Assembly (NCBI GenBank): GCA_964384215.1
Contig: CAYLLB010000025.1
Location: 14,471-78,470, forward strand
Length of the DNA stretch: 64,000 nt
Reading direction: 5' to 3'
Source of the DNA: JAJFUV01 sp964384215
GTDB taxonomy: Bacteria; Acidobacteriota; Terriglobia; Bryobacterales; Bryobacteraceae
Shown here: in pieces, positions 26,049-32,974 of the stretch
Numbering within the stretch: position 1 is the first letter of the stretch
How the letters are laid out: each line of letters starts with the position of its first letter
Notes under the pieces: model-generated
What the model was told of the DNA's origin: nothing
The model's database searches: none
What the model saw: only the letters and a program-made list of their open reading frames with translations
Program-made: the position numbers and the translations under genes

Positions 26049-27303
26049 GCGTTTCTTCCGATAGTCGGGATACACGGACCTGCTCGACGCGCAGCTCGTT
26101 GCTCGCCAGAACCTCCACACGAATCCCGTCGCGCTCGACCATCTCCCCGGTCTTCGGCACGTGGCCCAGCCACTCTGAAACCAGCCCGCCGATGGTCGTG
26201 GACTCGGCCTCGCCGTTGGTCCGCAGGCCGACGAGATCCTCCAGGCGCGCCAGTTCGAAGCTGCCGCTTACTACGTAGCCGCCGCGCTCATCGGGCTTGA
26301 GATCCATTCCCGGCTCGTGCTCGTCGCGGATCTCGCCGAGAATCTCCTCGACCAGGTCTTCGAGCGTGACCAGGCCAGCCGTGTTGCCGTACTCGTCGAC
26401 CACCACGGCCATGTGCGCGCCGTTCTGCTGCATCTCGCGCAGCAGCTCGTCCACCGGTTTGCTCTCCGGGACGAGACTGATGGGGCGCGCCAGCTCTATC
26501 ACCTGGCGCGTTTCCCGCTCTTGCTGGTCGAGCTCGAACATATCGCGCACGTGCACGAAGCCGGTGATGTTGTCGATGGTGTCCTGATAAACCGGAATGC
26601 GGGAATACTGTTCGTTGATGACCAACTGGCGCAACTCCTCCAGGGTGCGATTGGCGGGAAAGGCGACGATGCTTGGGCGCGGCGTCATGACCGCCCGCAC
26701 TGTCTTGCCCCCAAAGGCCACAACGGACTGGATGAGTTTGCGGTCGTCCTCCTCGATGATGCCTTCCTCGGCGCCGGCGTCGATCAGCGCGTCGATGTGC
26801 TCGGCCGGATCGACCTGTTCGTGCTCGGCTTCGCTGGGGCCGCTCAGCTCGGCCAGCGATTGCAGGAATTGCAGCAACGCTCCGAGCGGGCGGGCCGGCA
26901 GCGCCATCGCCTTGAGAAGCGGAACCAGTGGCAGCAGCCACCGGCAGGCGCTGCGGCGGTAGACGATGTGCGGGACGGCGTAAGCGGCCACCGTCATGGT
27001 GAACAGGGTGAACAGGGAAGCCTCGATGACCGCGTACCAGATCTTCTCTCCGCCCAGCATGGCCGCCACCAGGTACACGATGCCCATGAAGGAAAGGGTG
27101 GTGTGCTTTACCATCGAGAAGGCCAGCGCACCGCTGGCTTCGTCCAGCCCGATGGCGTCCTCGAGCGTGTCCTTGAAGAATTCGAGGGCGGCGTATTCGC
27201 GGGCGCGCAGCCGCACCGATTCCAGGTAGAGCATCTGCACCAGCGTGGCGAGCGCCAGCGTCAGCGACAACACCAGGACCAGCAGGATCAGAGCGGTGGT
27301 CAC
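26041..27303 (-). CDS. CorC/HlyC-type CNNM transporter-associated protein with CBS domains
   Basis: The protein has 420 residues. Three or four membrane segments at the N-terminus (ALILLVLVLSLTLALATLVQ and others) form a DUF21/CNNM-like domain. A CBS pair follows (VMTPRPSIVAFPANRTLEEL, and VPESKPVDELLREMQQNGAH with VVDEYGNTAGLVTLEDLVEE). A C-terminal CorC_HlyC domain follows (YVVSGSFELARLEDLVGL). Family members act in magnesium or cobalt efflux; haemolysin is a historical label. The gene overlaps ybeY by 4 bases upstream and era by 8 bases downstream, the classic order in many bacteria. Confidence 0.9.
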   Translation of the reverse strand: MTTALILLVLVLSLTLALATLVQMLYLESVRLRAREYAALEFFKDTLEDAIGLDEASGALAFSMVKHTTLSFMGIVYLVAAMLGGEKIWYAVIEASLFTLFTMTVAAYAVPHIVYRRSACRWLLPLVPLLKAMALPARPLGALLQFLQSLAELSGPSEAEHEQVDPAEHIDALIDAGAEEGIIEEDDRKLIQSVVAFGGKTVRAVMTPRPSIVAFPANRTLEELRQLVINEQYSRIPVYQDTIDNITGFVHVRDMFELDQQERETRQVIELARPISLVPESKPVDELLREMQQNGAHMAVVVDEYGNTAGLVTLEDLVEEILGEIRDEHEPGMDLKPDERGGYVVSGSFELARLEDLVGLRTNGEAESTTIGGLVSEWLGHVPKTGEMVERDGIRVEVLASNELRVEQVRVSRLSEETHV

Positions 27304-27743
27304 TGTCGGACCCGTTCGATCAGCCCCGCGGGTAGGCCCAACCGCTTACGCCACAGGGTCTCGGCCCGCGCCATCCGGCCGCGGTCCTTTTCATGATCCA
27401 TCCCCATCAGGTGCAGCGCTCCATGGAGCATCAGGATGGAAATCTCCGCCTCGAGCGAGTGGCCCCGCTCGGCGGCCTGCTCCCGGGCGCGATCGACGCT
27501 GATGGCCATGTCGCCTATGCGGTCGCCGTCCCGGGAGGGGAACGAGAGAACGTCGGTGGCGTAATCTCTGCCGAGGAACTGGCGGTTCAGGCGCCGCAGT
27601 TCTTCGTCGCCGGTGATGAGGACGGTGAACCCCGACCCTTGGCAAACCTCGTCTTGAAGGCGTTTTCGGAAATTGCGGATCGCCGCGCGGTGAACCACGC
27701 GCGGCGCGCGGAGAAACAGCAGTGAATCGTCGGAGACGGGCAT
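27300..27743 (-). CDS. ybeY: endoribonuclease YbeY, rRNA maturation factor
   Basis: The protein has 147 residues and is a zinc-dependent single-strand endoribonuclease needed for 16S rRNA 3' end maturation and ribosome quality control. The signature HGALHLMGMDHEKD provides the three zinc-binding histidines of the HGxLHLxGxDH motif. The upstream DEELRRLNRQFLGRDYATDV and VLSFPS are also conserved. The first 25 residues (LLFLRAPRVVHRAAIRNFRK) are normal for the family. It begins 9 bases after phoH and overlaps the next gene by 4 bases. Confidence 0.95.
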   Translation of the reverse strand: MPVSDDSLLFLRAPRVVHRAAIRNFRKRLQDEVCQGSGFTVLITGDEELRRLNRQFLGRDYATDVLSFPSRDGDRIGDMAISVDRAREQAAERGHSLEAEISILMLHGALHLMGMDHEKDRGRMARAETLWRKRLGLPAGLIERVRQ

Positions 27744-27752
27744 GGCGGCTCT

Positions 27753-28772
27753 CTAAGCTTCTTCGGTCTCTTCGCGGAGCGGCTCGGCGGGTTCGCCCAG
27801 GCGCAGGCTCAACTGGCGGCCCGCTCCGTTGGCGTCCTGGTACTTCTCGTAAGCCTTCACGATGCGTTGTACCAAAGCGTGGCGCACCACGTCGCGTTCG
27901 TCGAACTGGACGAAGCTGATGCCCTCCACGTCCTTGAGGACGTCGGCGGCTTCGAGCAGGCCGCTGCGCTTGCCGAGCGGAAGGTCGATCTGCGTGACGT
28001 CGCCGGTCACCACCATCTTCGAGTTGAAGCCTTGCCGCGTGAGGATCATCTTCATCTGCTCGCAGGTGGCGTTCTGCGCCTCGTCGGCGATGATGAAGCT
28101 GTCGTTGAGAGTGCGTCCCCGCATGAAGGCGATAGGCGCGATCTCGATGGTGCCGCGCTCCAGAAGCCGCTCCACCTTCTCGCTTTCGAGCATGTCGAAC
28201 AGCGCGTCATAAAGCGGCCGGAGGTAGGGATCCACTTTTTCCTGTAGCGTGCCCGGCAGGAAGCCCAGCCGCTCGCCGGCTTCCACCGCCGGACGGGTCA
28301 GGATGATGCGGCTGACTTTCTTGCCGATCAACGCGGCCACGCCCATGGCTACCGCCAGGTAAGTCTTTCCGGTACCCGCTGGGCCGATGCCGAACACCAG
28401 GTCGTTGCGCTCGATGGCCTCGACGTACCGGCGCTGGTTGACCGTCTTGGGAGCCAGCAGCTTCTTGCCGAAACTGCGCTGCTTGCTGCTGATGACCAGA
28501 CGCCGCAGAGTGACTTCGGGATCCTGCGTGACCACTCGCAGGTAGCTGTTGAGGTCACCGTTCGAAAACGTGTGGCCTTCGGCGACCAGGGCCACATAGT
28601 CCGCCAGGATACTCTCGGCGCGAGCCACGCCGGCTTCCTCGCCTTCGATCTCCAGGCAGGTGTCGTGCAATCGCGTCACGATGCCGAGGTTCTCTTCGAG
28701 CAGGCGAATATTCTCATCCCGGGTTCCGAACAGCGATTCTATTCCTCGGCTTATTTCGACAGTGGCTTTCAT
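27753..28772 (-). CDS. phoH: PhoH family ATPase
   Basis: The protein has 339 residues. An N-terminal KH-like segment (FGTRDENIRLLEENLGIVTR) precedes the P-loop ATPase core. The core carries Walker A GIGPAGTGKTYLAVA, then RPAVEAGERLGFLPGTLQEK, Walker B-type FIIADEAQNAT and MVVTGDVTQIDLP. This is the PhoH/YbeZ subgroup that partners YbeY in RNA processing, and the next gene is ybeY, which supports that reading. It heads a minus-strand run of seven genes. An extended -10 element lies about 115 bases upstream. Confidence 0.93.
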   Translation of the reverse strand: MKATVEISRGIESLFGTRDENIRLLEENLGIVTRLHDTCLEIEGEEAGVARAESILADYVALVAEGHTFSNGDLNSYLRVVTQDPEVTLRRLVISSKQRSFGKKLLAPKTVNQRRYVEAIERNDLVFGIGPAGTGKTYLAVAMGVAALIGKKVSRIILTRPAVEAGERLGFLPGTLQEKVDPYLRPLYDALFDMLESEKVERLLERGTIEIAPIAFMRGRTLNDSFIIADEAQNATCEQMKMILTRQGFNSKMVVTGDVTQIDLPLGKRSGLLEAADVLKDVEGISFVQFDERDVVRHALVQRIVKAYEKYQDANGAGRQLSLRLGEPAEPLREETEEA

Positions 28773-29072
28773 CCTTTAGCTTGGGTGCTTACCTCCAGGC
28801 AAGATGGCACAAAAGAGGGTGCCGCTGAGCGCTGGGCTCTATGGAGTGGGCTCCGCTGCCGCGGAGGATACAACATCATCCATTGCAAGTATAACATGGC
28901 ACGGCTCGCGGAACTTCTGAATCGATACCTATAAGTATGGGATTGTAACGCGCTTCGTAGCACTTTAATCCGTCTTGTAGCAATAGTCATGGTTTTCGAT
29001 GTTGACAGGCCGCACTGTCCATGGCATTCTTGACTTACAAGTACAGTATCTCCTCTGGGATAAGGAAGACAC
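28773..29072. other. 300-base divergent intergenic region
   Basis: This region separates the divergent phoH and cytochrome genes. The phoH side carries an extended -10 element at 28888-28896. On the cytochrome side there is a TTGACA at 29002-29007, but no acceptable -10 at normal spacing. No convincing gene is present. Confidence 0.45.
28888..28896 (-). promoter_or_regulatory. extended -10 element for the phoH-era operon
   Basis: On the minus strand TGTTATACT reads as TG, one base, then TATACT, an extended -10 that does not need a good -35. No matching -35 was seen. It lies about 115 bases before the phoH start and is the best promoter candidate in this gap. Confidence 0.4.
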
Positions 29073-29423
29073 ATGAAACCTGTTGTTGTGGCCGCCTTGG
29101 CGGTCGTGGGATTGTTGTATCCTGCTTGCGCCGAGGAGCTGACCGGCAAAGCGGTCTTTGAGAGAACCTGCAAGAATTGCCACGGGCCTGAGGGGAAGGG
29201 AAACCCCACCGTAGACAGCTTCTGGAAGATGAAGATCCCCCGGCTGGATTCGCAGTACGTGCAGCAGAAAGCGGACGCCGAGTTGAGGAAGATTATCACC
29301 GGCGGCATCCGCAAGATGGAACCGGTTCGCATGGATGCGCCTAGTGCGCCTCACCGGGCAAAACTCACAGAACAACAGGTGGACAGTGTAATCGCCTATG
29401 TTCGCACCTTGAAAAAGAACTGA
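29073..29423 (+). CDS. small c-type cytochrome, exported
   Basis: The protein has 118 residues with a signal peptide (MKPVVVAALAVVGLLYPACA). A single haem attachment site, CKNCH, is in FERTCKNCHGPEGKGNPTVD. The C-terminal half contains IITGGIRKMEPVRMD, with candidate axial methionines, and a final LTEQQVDSVIAYVRTLKK helix, which is the usual class I cytochrome c end. It should carry electrons in the periplasm. The ribosome site (AAGGAAG) is good. Its partner is not identifiable from neighbours, since the fucosidase downstream is functionally unrelated. Confidence 0.85.
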   Translation: MKPVVVAALAVVGLLYPACAEELTGKAVFERTCKNCHGPEGKGNPTVDSFWKMKIPRLDSQYVQQKADAELRKIITGGIRKMEPVRMDAPSAPHRAKLTEQQVDSVIAYVRTLKKN

Positions 29424-29557
29424 TCCACGCGAAAGCCGGAGCTTGGTAGCGCCACGTGATCGCAATCGCCCGTCGGCGCGTCAGATTTGAGGGTGTGGTG
29501 TCTCTCCAGCACATACAATGGTGGAGTGTCTTATCGCCAGCCATCAGGAGCGACACT

Positions 29558-31165
29558 TTGAAATCGAACGCATGCAGAGTCATCTGTTTGTTTTTCTGCG
29601 CCGTGGCCTTACCGGCGGAGCTAACCCCCGCGAACCTGCCCGAGCGGCTCGATTGGTTCCAGGATCAGGGCTTTGGGATGTTCATTCACTGGAGCATGGA
29701 CGGCCAGATTGGAGCCGTAATAAGTCATTCGATGGCAGGAGCTTCCGACGATTACTTGAAGCGTTACATTGAGGTGCTCCCACGGACTTTCTACCCCGAA
29801 AAGTTCAATCCCGGAGCCTGGGCAAGGCTCGCGAAGGTTGCGGGCATGAAGTACGTCATGTTCACGACCAAGCATCACTCCGGCTTCTGTATGTTCCATA
29901 CCGCCACCACCAACTTCAGCGTGATGAACACGCCGTTCAAGCGGGACATAGTAGCGGAGGTTGCGAAGGCGTTTCGCGATGAGGGCATTGCGGTCGGATT
30001 CTACTTCTCAGCCGACGACTTCTACTGGCTACACAGGCACGGCAAGATGGTCGACCGTCGCCCTGAACTGATGCCGCTCGGGCAACCGGAACTCCTCACC
30101 TATGCCAGAACCCAACTGAAGGAACTGATGTCCAACTACGGGCGCGTGGACCTCATGTTCTTCGACGGGCAGGCCAAAGGGCTTACCGATTACGTGTGTG
30201 GATTGAGGCCGGACCTGGTGATCACCAGCGGAGGCATGAAGACCACCGAACAGCACATCGCCGGGACGCCTTCCGCCGAGCCGTTTGAAGCCTGTTTCAC
30301 CATGGGCCAGGAATGGAATTACCGTCCGACCAACGATCCTTATAAAACCGGCGCCCAGATGATCGGCATGCTCATTGAAACGCGCGCCCGGGGTGGCAAC
30401 CTACTGCTGAATGTCGGGCCCACGCCGGACGGCGAGATTCCCATGGAGCAGGAGAACCGCCTCCGCGAGATTGCGCTATGGAACTTCATCAATGGCGAGG
30501 CCATCTACGGGGTGCGGCCGTGGGTAGTGACCAATGAGGGCAACTATTGGTTCACGAAGAAGAAGGACGCCGGCACCGTTTACGTGGCGGTGCGCGAACC
30601 CTGGAAGTACACGGAAAGGAAGGAGATTCGCCTGTCATCCGTGCGCGCAACAGCGGCTACCGAGGTCAGCGTGCTGGGGCAGAGCGGGCAGTTGATCGAA
30701 TACCGCCCTCAGGTCGACGCCCGGACCACATGGAAGCAGGAAGCCGATGGACTGCATATAAGCGCGGTGCGAGCGCAGCGCTTGTACACCAGTGGCTTTT
30801 GGCCCAATCCCGCCGTCCTGAAAATCACGAATGTAAAGCCTGCGCTCCAGCCGCCGAAAGTCGCGACCGGCGGGTGGAAGTGGGATGCCACTGCCAGGGC
30901 TGCTACCTTCGAAGGCGAGCTGGTGGATCCGGCCGGATCGGTCTCGCTCGAAGTGGGCTTGGAATACCGCTCGTTGAAGGGTCAGGACGTCAATGAAAGG
31001 ACTCTGCCCTGGGTGTCCGCACCCTTCGTTCGCCGCAGCGCGCCTGGGCGGTTCTCCGCCACGGTTCAAGGTCTGGAAGCCGGCGAAGCGTACGAGTACC
31101 GGGCTGTCGTGAGGCATCCGCTGCTCGCCGTTTACGGAGAGGAGCGGAGGGCTGTCCTGAAGTAG
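29558..31165 (+). CDS. alpha-L-fucosidase, GH29, exported
   Basis: The protein has 535 residues and hydrolyses terminal alpha-linked fucose by a retaining mechanism. Family text is clear: RLDWFQDQGFGMFIHWSMDG, GMKYVMFTTKHHSGFCMFHT, FYFSADDFYW, and VDLMFFDGQAKG, which holds the catalytic Asp nucleophile. GGNLLLNVGPTPDGEIP is also diagnostic. A beta-sandwich C-terminal region follows. I chose the TTG at 29558 because AGGAG lies 7 bases upstream and the product then begins with a good leader (LKSNACRVICLFFCAVALPA). The longer GTG-started frame from 29456 adds 34 residues that do not look like a leader. A secreted fucosidase fits a polysaccharide-degrading lifestyle. Confidence 0.88.
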   Translation: MKSNACRVICLFFCAVALPAELTPANLPERLDWFQDQGFGMFIHWSMDGQIGAVISHSMAGASDDYLKRYIEVLPRTFYPEKFNPGAWARLAKVAGMKYVMFTTKHHSGFCMFHTATTNFSVMNTPFKRDIVAEVAKAFRDEGIAVGFYFSADDFYWLHRHGKMVDRRPELMPLGQPELLTYARTQLKELMSNYGRVDLMFFDGQAKGLTDYVCGLRPDLVITSGGMKTTEQHIAGTPSAEPFEACFTMGQEWNYRPTNDPYKTGAQMIGMLIETRARGGNLLLNVGPTPDGEIPMEQENRLREIALWNFINGEAIYGVRPWVVTNEGNYWFTKKKDAGTVYVAVREPWKYTERKEIRLSSVRATAATEVSVLGQSGQLIEYRPQVDARTTWKQEADGLHISAVRAQRLYTSGFWPNPAVLKITNVKPALQPPKVATGGWKWDATARAATFEGELVDPAGSVSLEVGLEYRSLKGQDVNERTLPWVSAPFVRRSAPGRFSATVQGLEAGEAYEYRAVVRHPLLAVYGEERRAVLK

Positions 31166-31178
31166 TCCCGGCGCTGGC

Positions 31179-32108
31179 CTACCGGCGCCGGTGGCCGTGA
31201 AAGCGCGGACCGGAGTAATAGTAAAAGCTCGGGCCCCAACCGTAGCCGTAGTAAAACGGCGAGTAGAAATAGGGGTACGGATAAAGGTAAGGATAACCCC
31301 AACCCGTGTAATATCCAGGCGCCCGCCGGTACAGTGTGGGACGGCGCTCAACCAGCCTCGATTCGTAGTCCTGCTGCGTCACTGGACGGAACGCCAGCGC
31401 GGAGCGCTCCGTGTCTATCGTCAACGGTTGCATGATCCGGAACGTGAGCGTCGCTTCGGGATAGATCTCAGTGGCCCGGCCGCGCGTAACCAACACGCCG
31501 ATGGCGGCAGCCGCGGCGCCGGCTGCGGCACCTATGCCTGCTTCCGCCCCGCCTTGGGCGATGGCGCCGATGGCCGCTCCCGTGCCCGATGTCGTGGCAA
31601 TCGCGGTGGCGTCGCGTCCGCGCGTAGTGCCGCCGGAATACTGGATTAGCTGGGTCTGGATCGGCATCTGCTGTCCATCCACGAGCGTGAGTTCGGTCAA
31701 CTCAACACCCAGGCGCGACTGGCCCCTCACGCGACCGGCCTTTTGTGCCTCAGCGACGCGCCCGGCGACAGTCTGGCCTCGCCGTGCAACGACGTAGCCG
31801 TTCGCCACAAGAGGCTGGGCGAGCGTCGCCGAAAAGACATCACCGGCATAGTTATGGTCCGACGAAAGGGGCTGGTCCACGCGCACCATCACAAAGGTGC
31901 CCGCAGGCAGAACCAGTTGTGACGGCAGGGCTGGTACCGTCTCACGCGCGGGCTCGGTCGCCCGTCTATCTGGCGAGGACTCGCCCACCTTACGCCATCC
32001 GGATTGGGATGGCTGTTCGGGGTCCGGCTCCTGGGCGAATGCCGGAATGGCCCCGGTCAGGCAAGAAGCTAAGGCCAAGGCCAGGAAGTACACACTTGGG
32101 GATCTCAT
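31179..32108 (-). CDS. hypothetical exported protein with glycine-zipper-like segment and Tyr-rich tail
   Basis: The protein has 309 residues with a signal peptide (SVYFLALALASCLTGAIPAF). A beta-rich domain (VLPAGTFVMVRVDQPLSSDH, GQTVAGRVAEAQKAGRVRGQ) resembles the conserved core seen in many acidobacterial envelope proteins. It is followed by an Ala/Gly helix (EAGIGAAAGAAAAAIGVLVT) of the glycine-zipper type. The tail is extremely rich in Tyr, Pro and Gly (YPYLYPYPYFYSPF-like) and ends in HGHRRR. The ATG at 32108 is set by a GAGGAGG ribosome site. A cell-envelope role is likely, but no function is known to me. It is convergent with the fucosidase gene. Confidence 0.65.
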   Translation of the reverse strand: MRSPSVYFLALALASCLTGAIPAFAQEPDPEQPSQSGWRKVGESSPDRRATEPARETVPALPSQLVLPAGTFVMVRVDQPLSSDHNYAGDVFSATLAQPLVANGYVVARRGQTVAGRVAEAQKAGRVRGQSRLGVELTELTLVDGQQMPIQTQLIQYSGGTTRGRDATAIATTSGTGAAIGAIAQGGAEAGIGAAAGAAAAAIGVLVTRGRATEIYPEATLTFRIMQPLTIDTERSALAFRPVTQQDYESRLVERRPTLYRRAPGYYTGWGYPYLYPYPYFYSPFYYGYGWGPSFYYYSGPRFHGHRRR

Positions 32109-32279
32109 TTCATCCCTCCTCACTTGACTTGTCGAGCAGGTTTTATGCCAGGCGCCAGTTTGTTGATCTTATGGGGATTATCGGTCAAGCTGGCTGGTTG
32201 TGGGTCGCTTGCTGGTGGTGCATTTCGGCCAGTGGCGGCTGTTCGCTAACGGCTTTGCCCGCGCCGGACGGCGGGTGTT

Positions 32280-32684
32280 TCAATGTGTGCCCGTCTTGAG
32301 GTCAAGACCGTTGGAGCGCTCCGCGGCGGCGGGCTTTCTTTTGAACCTTCGTTCTTTGGATAGCCCCAGGTACTCGGAGAGCTTCAGCGGGGCGAGCGCC
32401 CCTTTCCTCAAGCCGCGCTGCACCGCGCGCTGATACCGGCGCAGGACTCTTTCCCAGTTTGAACGGCTCAGGTGACAACTCTCGATGTCCAGCAGGATAT
32501 CCATTTCCCAGCGTTCGAATGTGCTGCGACGCAGGCCTTCCCCCAGCAGTTCTTCCATCAGGTGGTTGAACTGGGCCAACATCTCCTCGCAGCCGGGTCG
32601 CTCAGCCATGTGAGTGCTAATGGATAGATCGTCCTCATCCTTTTGAAACGTTAGCGAGGGCGGCCCCCGGATACGCCGCAGCAT
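32280..32684 (-). CDS. conserved hypothetical protein, 134 residues
   Basis: A small soluble basic protein. Its core (LRRSTFERWEMDILLDIESC, then WERVLRRYQRAVQRGLRKGA and LKLSEYL) strongly resembles a short helical family that I remember as common in Acidobacteria and of unknown role. The start at 32684 has AGGA 8 bases upstream; a Met at 32609 is the alternative. The C-terminal end is Lys/Arg-rich (KERRFKRKPAAAERS). There is no membrane segment. Confidence 0.55.
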   Translation of the reverse strand: MLRRIRGPPSLTFQKDEDDLSISTHMAERPGCEEMLAQFNHLMEELLGEGLRRSTFERWEMDILLDIESCHLSRSNWERVLRRYQRAVQRGLRKGALAPLKLSEYLGLSKERRFKRKPAAAERSNGLDLKTGTH

Positions 32685-32974
32685 TCGTGGTATCCTGCAA
32701 CTTGGGTTGGATGCTGGCTGTTTGCCCGTTCCTGCGCTATTCCTCCCTCAGACCATTCTTCCGGCCACGTCCACGGCGGGCAGGTCTTCCGCACTCATCT
32801 TGTTGACCGCCACTCGGGGCGACAATATCCGGCCCAGCTTTACAGAGAGGGCCGGGAGTGTTCCTGGGTTGCGGTTTTCCCTACCGGGCCGATCCGCAGA
32901 ATCGAGGGCTAAGTGGACGAGACCTTCACTGTAGACCTCGCTAAAGGGAATCCCTGAATTAGCCGATAGAACGT
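32685..32974. other. divergent intergenic region
   Basis: This region lies between the divergent hypothetical gene and the acyltransferase-flavoprotein gene. A short plus-strand frame at 32707-32934 lacks a ribosome site and a coding-like composition, so I left it out. No clear promoter was found. Confidence 0.35.

Noticed and set aside
29002..29030. TTGACA before the cytochrome gene as a promoter
   Set aside because: At 17-base spacing the -10 position reads CATTCT, only three matches, so I did not list it as a feature.
28769..29332. Minus-strand 187-codon frame across the phoH-cytochrome gap
   Set aside because: It is antisense to the cytochrome gene and runs through promoter sequence; there is no ribosome site or family motif.
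32707..32934. Plus-strand 75-codon frame before the fusion gene
   Set aside because: It has no ribosome site, no recognisable composition and no partner motif; it is probably chance.
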